A DNA stretch of 64,000 nucleotides from Paramesorhizobium deserti (GTDB taxonomy: Bacteria; Pseudomonadota; Alphaproteobacteria; Rhizobiales; Rhizobiaceae), in contig NZ_LNTU01000038.1 of NCBI RefSeq assembly GCF_001558695.1, positions 278,601 to 342,600 on the forward strand, read 5' to 3'. Each line of letters opens with the position of its first letter. Position 1 is the stretch's first letter. The notes beneath the pieces were generated by a model. That model saw nothing but the letters and a program-made list of their open reading frames with translations. It was not told the origin of the DNA and made no database searches. Both the position numbers and the translations under genes were made by a program. Below, in pieces: positions 15,614 through 25,996 of the stretch.

Positions 15614-16249
15614 TCAGCGTAGCGCCCGGCGCTGCTCGGGCGTCAATGGTCTTATCCGGTGGCCATGCAGGAGGAGATAGAGCTTGGCCGTCTCCTCCAG
15701 CTCTTCCGTCGCGTATTGCGCGTCGAGCAACGTCTTGCCGGCGACCACCGGACCATGATTGGCGAGCAGGACCGCATGGCTCTTTTCGGCCCTTGTCGCC
15801 ACGGCCTCGGCGAGCGCCTTGTCGCCCGGCGGATAATAGGGGACGAGCGGCAGTGAGCCAACGCGCATGACATAATAGGCGGTCAAGGGCGGCAACACAT
15901 CCTCGGGGTCGATATTGGCGAGAATGCTCACCGCCACCGAATGAGTGGAATGGAGATGCACGACGGCGCCGCTCTCGCGCCGCTGGCAATACATGCACTG
16001 GTGCAGAAAAGCCTCCTTGGTCGGCTTGTCCCCGTCAATATGCACGCCCTCGGCGGAAAAGCGCGAAAGATGTTCGGGCTCGAGGCTGCCAAGCGAGGCA
16101 TTGGTCGGCGTCATCAGGATTTCGCCGTTCGACAGCCTGGCGCTGATATTGCCGGTGGAGCCGAAGGTCAGTCCGCGGTCAAAGAGCGATTTGCCGACGC
16201 TGACGATCTGATCGCGCAGTTTGGTCGCTTCCGAAAGAATGGCGCTCAT
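15614..16249 (-). CDS. otnC: 3-oxo-tetronate 4-phosphate decarboxylase (class II aldolase family)
   Basis: A 211-residue class II aldolase/adducin-family enzyme. Zinc ligands are visible in HLHSTHS and ANHGPVVAG, and the catalytic acid in TKEAFLH. Adjacent to a DUF1537-type kinase it matches OtnC, which decarboxylates 3-oxo-tetronate 4-phosphate to dihydroxyacetone phosphate and CO2. ATG at 16249 overlaps the otnK stop in an ATGA, so the two are translationally coupled; this decides against the in-frame ATG at 16264. The related fuculose-phosphate aldolase role is less likely given the operon. Confidence 0.85.
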   Translation of the reverse strand: MSAILSEATKLRDQIVSVGKSLFDRGLTFGSTGNISARLSNGEILMTPTNASLGSLEPEHLSRFSAEGVHIDGDKPTKEAFLHQCMYCQRRESGAVVHLHSTHSVAVSILANIDPEDVLPPLTAYYVMRVGSLPLVPYYPPGDKALAEAVATRAEKSHAVLLANHGPVVAGKTLLDAQYATEELEETAKLYLLLHGHRIRPLTPEQRRALR

Positions 16250-17511
16250 TTCAGTTGGTCCCATGCCTTGAGGAAGAAATCGTCCGCGCCGAAATTGCCG
16301 GATTTGAGGGCGAGCGCGATTGGCGAGCCGCCGTCGAGGCTGCGCGTCCAGGGAACGCCGGGATCGATCTCGGGGCCGATCCGGAGCGCGGCGACGCCGA
16401 GCCCGTTGACGACCGCGCCCGACGTCTCGCCGCCGGCGACGATCAAGCGGCTGAAGCTGTTCTCGCGCAGCGTTATAGCGACTTCCGCCAGAAGATGCTC
16501 CACGAGTCCCCCGGCGCGGTCACGGCCGAGCTTCTCTTGCGCCGAGCGGACCTCATCAGGATCCGCGCTGGAATAGGCAAGCGGGTGGGGGTGGCCGGCG
16601 GAAGCGAGCCAGTCGGCAACACCTGCGGCGGTGGTGTTTCCCTCGGCGATGGCGATCGGATCGATTTTCAGGGCAGGGACACCCGCGGCGATCGCCGCGG
16701 CGATCTGCCGTCGCGTCGCCGCCGAACAGGAGCCAGCGAGGATGGCGGCCCGCCCGGCGGGCGCTGCGAAGGTCGTATCGGCCTTCCTGGTAGCCAGCTT
16801 GCCCGCCCGGCGGAAATTCTCCGGCAGGCCGATGGCGATGCCGGAGCCGCCGGTGATGAGCTTCATGTCGGCTGCGGCCCGTCCGATCGCCCGCAAATGA
16901 TCCTCGGTGACCGCGTCGACAATGACGAACCGGTCGCCCTTCGTTTCAGCCTCGGTGAAAGCGGCTGCGATCGCCTCGCCGCCCCGATCAACAACGGAGT
17001 AGGGAATGAGGCCGACTGGCAGTTTCGTCTGCTGCTGCAGCACACGAACGAGATTGGCGTCCGTCATCGGTGTCAGCGGATGGTCCTTCATAGGGCAGTC
17101 GGAAAGCAGCATCGAGCCGACGAACAGATGCCCTTGATAGACCGTTCGGCCATTGGCAGGAAAGGCCGGGCAGGCGAGCACCAGGGGCGCATCGAGAAGG
17201 CCGGCAAGCGCTTCCGCGACCGGGCCGATATTGCCTTCAGGCGTGGAATCGAAGGTCGAGCAATATTTGAAGATGATCTGTTCGGCCCCTGCACTGAGAA
17301 TCGCGCGGGCCGCATCGAGCGACAGGCTGACCGCTTCCGCCGCGGGAATCGTCCGCGACTTAAGCGCGACGACGACGGCCTCGGCATCGCCGAAGTCGAA
17401 ATCCGCCGGCGGTACGCCGACCACCTGCACCGCGCGCATTCCTTCGCGCGAAAGCGTCAGGGCAAGATCCGTCGCGCCGGTCAGATCATCAGCAACCGCA
17501 CCCAAAAGCAT
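16246..17511 (-). CDS. otnK: 3-oxo-tetronate kinase (four-carbon acid sugar kinase)
   Basis: A 421-residue four-carbon acid sugar kinase. The N-terminal domain opens MLLGAVADDLTGATDLAL with the substrate-binding DDLTG motif. The C-terminal nucleotide-binding domain has VAGGETSGAVVNGLG. It phosphorylates 3-oxo-tetronate on O4. The start at 17511 is fixed by the conserved opening and the GGGAGG upstream; an extension to 17631 lacks conservation. Overlaps otnC by four bases and lies downstream of the same-strand LacI gene, with which it may share regulation. Length is normal for the family. Confidence 0.88.
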   Translation of the reverse strand: MLLGAVADDLTGATDLALTLSREGMRAVQVVGVPPADFDFGDAEAVVVALKSRTIPAAEAVSLSLDAARAILSAGAEQIIFKYCSTFDSTPEGNIGPVAEALAGLLDAPLVLACPAFPANGRTVYQGHLFVGSMLLSDCPMKDHPLTPMTDANLVRVLQQQTKLPVGLIPYSVVDRGGEAIAAAFTEAETKGDRFVIVDAVTEDHLRAIGRAAADMKLITGGSGIAIGLPENFRRAGKLATRKADTTFAAPAGRAAILAGSCSAATRRQIAAAIAAGVPALKIDPIAIAEGNTTAAGVADWLASAGHPHPLAYSSADPDEVRSAQEKLGRDRAGGLVEHLLAEVAITLRENSFSRLIVAGGETSGAVVNGLGVAALRIGPEIDPGVPWTRSLDGGSPIALALKSGNFGADDFFLKAWDQLK

Positions 17512-17602
17512 ATTACTTATTCCTCCCTTTAGTTCGCCACATGATCTTGTCCGAAAAAGTCTGCAACCTTTTGCTGACGCTGACCTTCGGTTCGGGATCG
17601 TT

Positions 17603-18604
17603 TTATGCCGTCGCCCCGGCGATGATTTCATAGCCGGTGTCGACGATCAGTTTTTCCTCCGGCCTCCGGCTGCTCTCCAGAAGCTTCTCGACCGCGATCC
17701 TGCCGATATCGAACCGGTGGGAACGGATGGTCGAAAGCGGCAGGGGAAGCACCTGGCCGATATCGAGGCCGTTGAAGCCGAACAGGCCGAGCTCCCTACC
17801 GACACTTATGTTCGCGCCGAGGCAATGGAAGAAGCCGCCGACGGCCATGTCGTCATTCGAAAATACCACGACATCGAGGTCTGGCTCCCACGACAGGAGC
17901 GCGGCAAGCGTCTTGCGGCCGGCCATGGTGGAGCTTGGACCGTCGAACCGCTCTTCGGCGGTCAGCCCCAGGTCGGCCTCGGCAAGCGCGGCGCGGACGC
18001 CTTCGTAGCGCAGGCGCGCGCGGTGATCGGCGTTCCAGTCATGGCCGACATAGCCGAAGCGCCGGTAGCCGCGTCCTATCAGGTGCCTGCCGGCGTCGAA
18101 ACCGGCCCGGCGCTGCGAAAGACCGACCGCGATATCGATCGGCTCGGCGTCGATATCCATCAATTCGGCGACGCGGACCCTGCTGTCGGCAAGCATCCGC
18201 CGGGTGGCATCGGTATGCTCGAAGCCCGTTGTGATGATGGCGGCGGGCTGCCATGCCAGGAGCGAGGAAAGAAGTTCCTGTTCTTTCACCGGATCGTAAT
18301 CGGTCACGCCGATCAGCGGCTGATAGCCGGTCGAGGCAAGCGCGGTATGAATGCCGCGCAATACCTCCGGAAAAACGATATTGGAAAGCGAGGGCAGCAG
18401 CACCCCGATCAACGGTGCGCCCGCCGAGGCAAGCGCGCCAGCAGCGCGGTTCGGGACATAGCCGAGTTTGACGATCGCCTCCTGCACTCGGACGCGCGTC
18501 GTCTCCGCAATCGATCCCTTGTTGCGGACAACGCGTGACACGGTGATCTCGCTGACCCCGGCCAGCCTTGCCACGTCAGTCAGCGTCGGCGCACTCCGCC
18601 GCAT
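17603..18604 (-). CDS. LacI-family regulator of the tetronate genes
   Basis: A 333-residue LacI repressor, GntR/IdnR-like. Helix-turn-helix at about 7-60 (TLTDVARLAGVSEITVSRVV, then YVPNRAAGALASAG). The sensor domain includes FNGLDIGQVLPLPLSTIRSH near the C-terminus. It is divergent from the L-threonate dehydrogenase gene, and two inverted copies of a 15-bp operator lie between the two starts. It most likely represses both its own otnK/otnC-containing transcript and the ltnD operon, with a tetronate or an intermediate as inducer (inferred). Confidence 0.87.
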   Translation of the reverse strand: MRRSAPTLTDVARLAGVSEITVSRVVRNKGSIAETTRVRVQEAIVKLGYVPNRAAGALASAGAPLIGVLLPSLSNIVFPEVLRGIHTALASTGYQPLIGVTDYDPVKEQELLSSLLAWQPAAIITTGFEHTDATRRMLADSRVRVAELMDIDAEPIDIAVGLSQRRAGFDAGRHLIGRGYRRFGYVGHDWNADHRARLRYEGVRAALAEADLGLTAEERFDGPSSTMAGRKTLAALLSWEPDLDVVVFSNDDMAVGGFFHCLGANISVGRELGLFGFNGLDIGQVLPLPLSTIRSHRFDIGRIAVEKLLESSRRPEEKLIVDTGYEIIAGATA

Positions 18605-18641
18605 CTCTGTAAATCTCCTCCACCAGCGAACGCGTCCGAAA

Positions 18642-18656
18642 TTTATGACAGCGCTA
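18642..18656. promoter_or_regulatory. LacI-type operator, tetronate locus, copy 1
   Basis: TTTATGACAGCGCTA here is the exact reverse complement of 18703-18717. The core TGACAGCGCTAGCA fits the pattern TGNNAGCGCTNNCA shared with the other copy. It lies 38 bp upstream of the LacI start. Confidence 0.75.
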
Positions 18657-18702
18657 GCATTTTACCTTGCACCATGCCGAAGCCTGTGTCTAGAATAAAT
18701 GG

Positions 18703-18717
18703 TAGCGCTGTCATAAA
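18703..18717. promoter_or_regulatory. LacI-type operator, tetronate locus, copy 2
   Basis: TAGCGCTGTCATAAA is inverted relative to 18642-18656 and lies 30 bp upstream of the ltnD start. The pair encloses the divergent promoters, so one repressor can shut both directions. Confidence 0.75.
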
Positions 18718-18747
18718 GCGTGTTGCTGCATTGTCTGGGAGGAGATC

Positions 18748-19659
18748 GTGAAGCAGTCGAGCATTGCCGTTGTCGGCCTGGGCTCCATGGGGCTGGGCAT
18801 GGCCCGTTCGCTGCTGCGGACAGGGCTCGATGTGTCGGGCTGCGACATCAATCCCGCCGCGCTCGACGGGCTTAAGGCAAGTGGTGGGCATCCGTTCGCG
18901 ACACCTGCGCAGGCCTGCGAAAACGCCGATATCGCCGTTATCGTGGTGGTGAACGCGGCGCAGACCGAAAGCGTGCTCTTTGGCCCGGATGGCGCCGTCG
19001 CGGTCATGAAACCCGGCTCGCTCATCATCTCTTCGGCGACCATGTCGCCCGCCGATGCGAAGGCCCTGGCGGCGCGCGCGGCGGAGAAGGGCATCCATAT
19101 CCTCGATGCGCCGATCAGCGGTGGCGCGGCCAAGGCCGACGAGGGGAAACTGACGGTGATGGCTTCCGGCTCGGCCGAGGCATTCGCCAAGGCAAAGCCG
19201 GCCCTCGATGCCATGGCGGAGACGGTCTATGAGCTGGGCGATGCCGTTGGGATCGGATCGTCCTTCAAGATCGTCAATCAGTTGCTGGCGGGCGTGCACA
19301 TCGCGGCGGCCTGCGAGGCGATCACCTTCGCCAAGAGCCTCGACCTCGACATCACCAGGGTGTTCGAGGTTATCACGAAATCGGCCGGCAACAGCTGGAT
19401 GTTCGAAAATCGGGTGCCGCGCGTGCTTGCGGGTGATTACAACCCGCGCAGCGCGGTTTCGATTTTCACCAAGGATCTCGGCATTGTCTCCGACCTTGGC
19501 AGGAAGCAGAAATTTCCGCTGCCGATCGCCAGTGCCGCATTGCAGCTTTTCGTGATGACCGAGGCGGCCGGAATGGGCGGTGATGACGATGCATCGGTGG
19601 CAAGGCTTCTTGCCCGCATCGCCGGTGTCACACTGCCTGGCGTGAAGGAAGAGATCTGA
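18748..19659 (+). CDS. ltnD: L-threonate 2-dehydrogenase
   Basis: A 303-residue beta-hydroxyacid dehydrogenase. NAD-binding GLGSMGLGMA at 10-19, substrate-binding APISGG at 121-126, catalytic lysine 174 in FKIVNQLLAG. Homologues beside otnK, otnC and otnI are L-threonate 2-dehydrogenases giving 2-oxo-tetronate; tartronate semialdehyde reductase is the main alternative for the family. GTG at 18748 is preceded by GGGAGGAG, which decides the start. One base separates its stop from otnI. Confidence 0.85.
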   Translation: MKQSSIAVVGLGSMGLGMARSLLRTGLDVSGCDINPAALDGLKASGGHPFATPAQACENADIAVIVVVNAAQTESVLFGPDGAVAVMKPGSLIISSATMSPADAKALAARAAEKGIHILDAPISGGAAKADEGKLTVMASGSAEAFAKAKPALDAMAETVYELGDAVGIGSSFKIVNQLLAGVHIAAACEAITFAKSLDLDITRVFEVITKSAGNSWMFENRVPRVLAGDYNPRSAVSIFTKDLGIVSDLGRKQKFPLPIASAALQLFVMTEAAGMGGDDDASVARLLARIAGVTLPGVKEEI

Positions 19660-19660
19660 C

Positions 19661-20428
19661 ATGCCGCGTTTCGCCGCCAATCTGACGATGATGTTTGGCG
19701 AGTATGCCTTCCCCGACCGGTTCGGGGCAGCGGCTGCCGCCGGTTTCACGGCAGTGGAGTATCTTTTCCCTTACGATTTTCCGGCCGAGTTCATTGCCGA
19801 AAAATTGTCGGAAGCCGGGCTGAAGCAGGCGCTCTTCAACCTGCCGCCGGGCGATTGGGCAAAGGGGGAAAGGGGGCTTGCCGCCTTGCCGGAGCGTGAA
19901 GACGAGTTCCGCCAATCGGTGAAGAAGGCGATCGACTATGGCCGCGTGATCGGAACGCCGCTGTTGCACATGATGGCGGGTATCGCATCACCGGACGATC
20001 CGGCGGCCCGGATTGCTTATCGCGATGCCGTTGCCTTTGCCGCCGATGCCGCGGGTGCGGAAGGGATCGGCCTGGTGATCGAGCCGATCAACGGGCGCGA
20101 CATGCCGGGCTATTTCCTCAATGATTTCGATCGGGCGGTGGAGATCATCAGCGATCTCGACCATCCCAATCTCAAGCTGCAGTTCGATATCTATCACCGC
20201 CAGGTGATGCGGGGAGACGTGCTGACGGCGTTGCAGGAGATGATGCCGCTCATCAGCCATGTGCAGATCGCGTCCGTGCCGAGGCGCAATGAGCCAGGAA
20301 CCGGCGAACTCGACGATTTCAGGGTTCTGCGGGAGCTGGATAGGCTGGGTTACCAGGGCTATGTCGGTTGTGAATATCGGCCGGGCGGGGAAACCGTTGC
20401 CGGGCTCGGCTGGCTGAAAGGGATATGA
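19661..20428 (+). CDS. otnI: 2-oxo-tetronate isomerase (hydroxypyruvate isomerase family)
   Basis: A 255-residue TIM-barrel enzyme of the hydroxypyruvate isomerase family. It opens MPRFAANLTMMFGEYAFPDR and contains VIEPINGRDMPGYFLND, LQFDIYHRQVMRGD and GCEYRPGG, which carry the acidic metal ligands and catalytic glutamates. In tetronate loci this protein is OtnI, converting 2-oxo-tetronate to 3-oxo-tetronate for OtnK. It starts one base after the ltnD stop, so the two are coupled. Confidence 0.87.
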   Translation: MPRFAANLTMMFGEYAFPDRFGAAAAAGFTAVEYLFPYDFPAEFIAEKLSEAGLKQALFNLPPGDWAKGERGLAALPEREDEFRQSVKKAIDYGRVIGTPLLHMMAGIASPDDPAARIAYRDAVAFAADAAGAEGIGLVIEPINGRDMPGYFLNDFDRAVEIISDLDHPNLKLQFDIYHRQVMRGDVLTALQEMMPLISHVQIASVPRRNEPGTGELDDFRVLRELDRLGYQGYVGCEYRPGGETVAGLGWLKGI

Positions 20429-20555
20429 GCTTGCAATGCGTGCCGCTTCCGGGATTACTACCGATGCACCGCAGCAACGGCGGGTGAGGACGAAGGGACG
20501 CAGACGACGCGATTGAATGCCCCTATGGGGAGCGGACAAGGGAGGATGACCGCGA

Positions 20556-21539
20556 ATGAATGTGCTGGTGATAGGCGCCGCCGGAATGGTGGGCCGCAAG
20601 CTGGTCGAGAGGATCGCCGCGGAGGATGGGGTCCTGGGCGGCTCCATCGATCATCTCTGGCTGGTCGATGTGGTCACCCCGCCGGTGCCGTCGGCGCTCG
20701 AAGGCGTTGCGACCGCGGCGGCAATGGATCTCTCGGCGCCCGACAGCGCGGCAAAGATAGCGGGCTTGCGCGCGGATCTGATCATCCATTTGGCGGCCAT
20801 CGTCTCAGGCGAGGCGGAGGCGGATTTCGAGAAGGGCTATCGCATCAATCTCGATGGCACGCGGGCGCTCTTCGAGGCGATCCGTCTGGAGGGGCAGAAG
20901 GAACCCTATTGCCCGCGTCTTGTCTTCGCCTCCTCGGTCGCGGTCTTTGGCGCTCCGTTCCCGGAACAGATCGGGGACGAATTCTTCACCACGCCGCTAA
21001 CCAGCTACGGCACGCAGAAGGCGATCTCCGAACTGCTCCTGTCCGATTATTCCCGGCGCGGCTTCTTCGAGGGGATCGGCATCCGGCTTCCGACGATCTG
21101 CATCCGCCCCGGCACGCCGAACAAGGCAGCGTCTGGCTTCTTCTCCAATATCCTGCGCGAGCCGCTCGCCGGCCAGGAAGCGGTGCTTCCCGTCGACGAG
21201 AATGTCCGCCACTGGTTTGCGAGCCCGCGTTCGGCGGTCGGGTTTTTCATTCATGCCGCGCAGCTCGATCTCTCCAATGTCGGGCCGAGGCGCAATCTGA
21301 CGATGCCCGGTCTGTCGGCCCTGATTGGCGAGGAGATCGAGGCTTTGCGGCGCGTGGCCGGGGAAAAGGCCGTCAAGCTGATCAGGCGCGAGCGCGATCC
21401 GGTGATCGCCGGGATCGTCGCGGGCTGGCCCACGAATTTCGATGCCGCGCGGGCCGCGGCTCTCGGATTCAAGGCTGAAACGAGTTTCGACGAAATCATC
21501 AGGATCCATATCGACGACGAACTTGGCGGAAAGGTTTGA
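20556..21539 (+). CDS. denD: D-erythronate dehydrogenase
   Basis: A 327-residue extended SDR (NAD-dependent epimerase/dehydratase family). NAD-binding GAAGMVG at 7-13, catalytic Ser126/127, Tyr151 and Lys155 (YGTQK). The sequence [22 protein letters not shown] and the length match DenD, which oxidises D-erythronate and feeds the same OtnI-OtnK-OtnC steps. It follows otnI after 127 bases, which hold no gene. Its presence with ltnD suggests the cell uses both four-carbon acids. Confidence 0.87.
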   Translation: MNVLVIGAAGMVGRKLVERIAAEDGVLGGSIDHLWLVDVVTPPVPSALEGVATAAAMDLSAPDSAAKIAGLRADLIIHLAAIVSGEAEADFEKGYRINLDGTRALFEAIRLEGQKEPYCPRLVFASSVAVFGAPFPEQIGDEFFTTPLTSYGTQKAISELLLSDYSRRGFFEGIGIRLPTICIRPGTPNKAASGFFSNILREPLAGQEAVLPVDENVRHWFASPRSAVGFFIHAAQLDLSNVGPRRNLTMPGLSALIGEEIEALRRVAGEKAVKLIRRERDPVIAGIVAGWPTNFDAARAAALGFKAETSFDEIIRIHIDDELGGKV

Positions 21540-21540
21540 C

Positions 21541-22317
21541 ATGGCGTCAGCGGGAAAATCGGGAGAGGGGAAGATCGCGCTGGTGACCGGCGGCGGCACG
21601 GGCGTCGGCCGTGGCATCGCGGAAGCGCTGAGCGCGGAGGGCTATACCGTCGTCATCAGTGGCCGGCGGGCCGATGTCCTCGACGCGGCTGCGCGCGAGA
21701 TGGCGGCGAAGACGGGAGGCTCGGTCAAGCCGATCGCTGCCGATGTCGGCGATCCCAAGGCCGTCAAAGCCCTTTTCGACGAGATCGAAAATACCTTCGG
21801 CCGTCTTGATCTTCTCATCAACAATGCCGGCATCAATGTTCCGGCGGTTCCGATGGAGGAGATCACCTTCGAGCAGTGGAACGCCATTGTGGCCGCGAAC
21901 CTCACCGGAGCATTCCTCTGCACGCAGCAGGCGATGCGGCTGATGAAGGCCCAGAAGCCGCGCGGCGGGCGCATCATCAACAATGGTTCAATTTCCGCGA
22001 CGACGCCGCGACCGTATTCCGCACCCTATACGGCGACCAAGCACGCCATAACCGGGCTGACGAAATCGACCGCGCTCGACGGGCGGGCTTTCGATATCGC
22101 CTGCGGCCAGATCGATATCGGCAATGCATCCACCGATATGACGTCGAAAATGAGCAGCGGCGTCCTGCAGGCCAGTGGCGAGACCGCGAGCGAACCGACG
22201 ATCCCGGTCGCGCATATCGCCAATGCGATCATCTACATGGCGAGCCTGCCGCTCGATGCGAATGTGCTGACACTGACGGTGATGGCGACCAAGATGCCGC
22301 TGGTCGGACGAGGATAG
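21541..22317 (+). CDS. Short-chain dehydrogenase/reductase (SDR)
   Basis: A classical SDR of 258 residues. Cofactor motif TGGGTGVG at 16-23, NNAG at 94-97, catalytic Ser150, Tyr163 and Lys167 (YTATK). It starts one base after the denD stop, so it belongs to the tetronate operon. It is not one of the known tetronate pathway enzymes. It may oxidise an upstream polyol or aldehyde brought in by the transporter that follows. That role is inferred from position only. Confidence 0.83.
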   Translation: MASAGKSGEGKIALVTGGGTGVGRGIAEALSAEGYTVVISGRRADVLDAAAREMAAKTGGSVKPIAADVGDPKAVKALFDEIENTFGRLDLLINNAGINVPAVPMEEITFEQWNAIVAANLTGAFLCTQQAMRLMKAQKPRGGRIINNGSISATTPRPYSAPYTATKHAITGLTKSTALDGRAFDIACGQIDIGNASTDMTSKMSSGVLQASGETASEPTIPVAHIANAIIYMASLPLDANVLTLTVMATKMPLVGRG

Positions 22318-22332
22318 CAAACAACGCCATAT

Positions 22333-22360
22333 CGGCAGAAAACGGGGAGCATTTCTGCCG
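22333..22360 (+). terminator. Stem-loop between SDR and ABC transporter genes
   Basis: CGGCAGAAA pairs perfectly with TTTCTGCCG around a 10-base loop. No T-run follows, so it is more likely a processing or attenuation hairpin than a full terminator. It separates the enzyme genes from the transporter genes. Confidence 0.5.
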
Positions 22361-22405
22361 CGGCGTATCGGAAAGAGAAATATCTGCACTCTGGGAGGAG
22401 CGGAA

Positions 22406-23473
<1,068 letters not shown>

Positions 23474-23611
23474 TCATCAGCGGGCGATCGGGAAGGACGA
23501 GGAGGAGATGTCGTCCTGAAAGCCTGCGGGCAAAACCCCTGCCGCGGCAATCACCATTCGGGACGGTGGGTGCCGGAGAAATCGGGTCCCGTTATTGTGA
23601 GGAGGAGTAGC

Positions 23612-24925
23612 ATGACCATCAAGAGACGTGATTTCATCGCCGGTTCCGCGGGCCTTGCCGGGCTCGCCGGGCTCAATTCACTGGGCATCCGCCCGTCATT
23701 CGCGCAGAGCGAGCCGACCTACAAGCCCGAGGAAGGTGCAAGCCTCAGGCTCCTGCGCTGGACGCCTTTCGTCCAGGGCGACGAGGATGCCTGGCTCGCC
23801 AATACGAAGAAGTTCACCGAGGCGACGGGCGTTCAGGTGCGCATCGACAAGGAAAGCTGGGAGGACATCCGCCCTAAGGCGGCCGTTGCCGCCAATGTCG
23901 GCTCGGGCCCGGATATGGTGATGTGCTGGTTCGACGATGCCCATCAGTATCCCGACAAGCTCATCGACATGACCGAACTCGCCAACTATCTCGGCGACAA
24001 GTATGGCGGCTGGTATGACGGCGTTCGCGGCTATGCCGTACGTGACGACAAATTCATCGCCATGCCGCTGACGGCGATAGGCAACGCCGTCTGTTATCGC
24101 GACAGCCATATGAAGGCGGCGGGCTTCAGCGAGTTTCCGAACGACACCGCGGGCTTCCTGGAACTCTGCAAGGCCTTGAAGGCCAAGGGCACGCCGGCCG
24201 GCTTTCCGCATGGCAAGGCCGTCGGCGACGGCAACAACTATGCCCATTGGCTCCTGTGGAGCCATGGCGGCAAGATGGTCGACGAGGAAGGCAAGGTCAC
24301 CATCAACAGCCCGGAGACGATCGCGGCCATCAACTATGCCAAGGAGCTCTACGCCACCTTCATTCCGGGCACCGAAAGCTGGCTCGACATCAACAACAAC
24401 CGCGCCTTCCTGGCCGGGCAGATTTCGCTGACGGCCAATGGCGTGTCTCTCTATTATGCCGCGAAGAAGGATCCGGCGCTCGCCGAGATCGCGGAGGACC
24501 TGCGCGCCACGAACTTCCCCGTCGGTCCTGTCGGCAAGAGCGTCGAGCTTCACCAGACGAGCTCGATCCTGCTCTTCAACCACTCGAAATATCCGGAAGC
24601 TGCCAAGGCCTACATCAAGTTCATGATGGAAGCCGACCAGATGAATGCATGGCTCGAGGGTTCCAGCGCCTATTGCTGCCAACCGCTCAAGGCCTTCGCC
24701 GACAATCCGGTCTGGAAATCCGATCCGATCCACGCGCCCTATGCCCGCGCGTCGGAGACCCTGCGGCCGAACGGCTATGCGGGCCCGCTTGGCTATGCCT
24801 CCGCGGGAACAATGGCAGACTACGTGCTTGTCGACATGTTCGCCACGGCGGTTACCGGCCAGATGTCGCCGGAAGATGCCGCGGCCGACGCGGAAAAACG
24901 CGCCAACCGCTATTATCGCGTCTGA
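23612..24925 (+). CDS. ABC transporter substrate-binding protein, Tat-exported
   Basis: A 437-residue family 1 solute-binding protein. It opens MTIKRRDFIAGSAGLAGLAG, a twin-arginine signal, with cleavage after SFAQ. Binding-protein hallmarks include GSGPDMVMCWFDDAHQYPDK and LHQTSSILLFNHSKYPEA. The ATG at 23612 is preceded by GAGGAGGAG and begins the signal peptide; an in-frame ATG at 23570 would add a 14-residue extension with no SD. The ligand is unknown. Neighbouring genes suggest an acidic or polyol-type carbohydrate. A strong stem-loop follows the stop. Confidence 0.86.
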   Translation: MTIKRRDFIAGSAGLAGLAGLNSLGIRPSFAQSEPTYKPEEGASLRLLRWTPFVQGDEDAWLANTKKFTEATGVQVRIDKESWEDIRPKAAVAANVGSGPDMVMCWFDDAHQYPDKLIDMTELANYLGDKYGGWYDGVRGYAVRDDKFIAMPLTAIGNAVCYRDSHMKAAGFSEFPNDTAGFLELCKALKAKGTPAGFPHGKAVGDGNNYAHWLLWSHGGKMVDEEGKVTINSPETIAAINYAKELYATFIPGTESWLDINNNRAFLAGQISLTANGVSLYYAAKKDPALAEIAEDLRATNFPVGPVGKSVELHQTSSILLFNHSKYPEAAKAYIKFMMEADQMNAWLEGSSAYCCQPLKAFADNPVWKSDPIHAPYARASETLRPNGYAGPLGYASAGTMADYVLVDMFATAVTGQMSPEDAAADAEKRANRYYRV

Positions 24926-24943
24926 CGCGCTTTTCGCGGGATC

Positions 24944-24974
24944 GCGGACGGCTTCTCCCGGAGAGGCCGTCCGC
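24944..24974 (+). terminator. Stem-loop after the binding-protein gene
   Basis: GCGGACGGC pairs with GCCGTCCGC around a 13-base loop, 19 bases after the stop of the binding-protein gene and 76 bases before the next permease. It has no T-run, so partial attenuation or 3'-end stabilisation is likelier than full termination. Confidence 0.6.
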
Positions 24975-25049
24975 CATGCCGAACGATGTCTCCCAGAGCC
25001 TGGTGTAAGCAGCTGGCGGACGGGAGCAGGAATTCACCGGAGATGTCCG

Positions 25050-25985
25050 ATGTCGATCACCCTACCGTCCGAGAAGACCGGCTTTTCATTTTCCGCTCTC
25101 ATGCAGAACGGAAAAATGCTTGCCTTTCTGTTCATGTTGCCGGCGGCTGTCTTTCTCGTCTGCTTTCTGACCTACCCGCTGGGGCTCGGCGTCTGGCTCG
25201 GCTTCACCGACACCCGCATCGGGCGTCCCGGAATATTCATCGGGCTGGAGAATTACGAATACTTGGCAAGGGATTCCGTCTTCTGGCTGGCCGTGTTCAA
25301 CACGATGCTCTATACGATCGTCGCCTCCATCCTGAAATTCGCCTTGGGCCTCTGGCTGGCACTGCTTCTCAACGAGAAGCTGCCTTTCAAATCCTTCTTC
25401 CGCGCGATCGTGCTCTTGCCCTGGGTGGTGCCGACGGTCCTTTCGGCGCTGGCCTTCTGGTGGATCTATGATGCCCAGTTCTCCATCGTCTCATGGTCGC
25501 TGATGGAGCTTGGCATCATCGACCGGCCCATCAATTTCCTCGGTGATCCCAACAACGCACGTGCATCGGTGATCGCGGCCAATGTCTGGCGCGGCATTCC
25601 CTTCGTCGCCATATCGCTGCTCGCCGGGCTGCAGACGATCCCGCAGTCGCTGCAGGAAGCGGCCTCGCTCGACGGGGCGACGAGTTGGCAGCGCTTCCGC
25701 TATGTGACGCTGCCGATGCTGACGCCGATTATCGCCGTCGTCATGACCTTTTCGGTGTTGTTCACCTTCACGGATTTCCAGTTGATCTACGTGCTGACCA
25801 AGGGCGGACCGGTCAATGCGACCCATCTGATGGCGACGCTTTCCTTCCAGCGCGGTATTCCCGGTGGACAATTGGGTGAGGGTGCGGCGATCGCGGTGGC
25901 GATGATACCCTTCCTGCTCGCCGCCATCATGTTCAGCTTCTTCGGTCTGCAACGCCGCAAATGGCAGCAGGGCGGCCAGGATTGA
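25050..25985 (+). CDS. Carbohydrate ABC transporter permease, MalF/UgpA type
   Basis: A 311-residue permease with six predicted helices starting near residue 22 (MLAFLFMLPAAVFLVCF). EAA loop SLQEAASLDGATSWQRFRYV in the second half. The ATG at 25050 follows CCGGAG by seven bases; the frame extends upstream to 24645 but that part overlaps the binding-protein gene. The next permease starts 11 bases later. Confidence 0.87.
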   Translation: MSITLPSEKTGFSFSALMQNGKMLAFLFMLPAAVFLVCFLTYPLGLGVWLGFTDTRIGRPGIFIGLENYEYLARDSVFWLAVFNTMLYTIVASILKFALGLWLALLLNEKLPFKSFFRAIVLLPWVVPTVLSALAFWWIYDAQFSIVSWSLMELGIIDRPINFLGDPNNARASVIAANVWRGIPFVAISLLAGLQTIPQSLQEAASLDGATSWQRFRYVTLPMLTPIIAVVMTFSVLFTFTDFQLIYVLTKGGPVNATHLMATLSFQRGIPGGQLGEGAAIAVAMIPFLLAAIMFSFFGLQRRKWQQGGQD

Positions 25986-25996
25986 GAGGTGATCGA

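Noticed and set aside
16255..17532. A 425-codon open frame on the plus strand
   Set aside because: It mirrors otnK, whose DDLTG and GGETSG motifs are on the minus strand.
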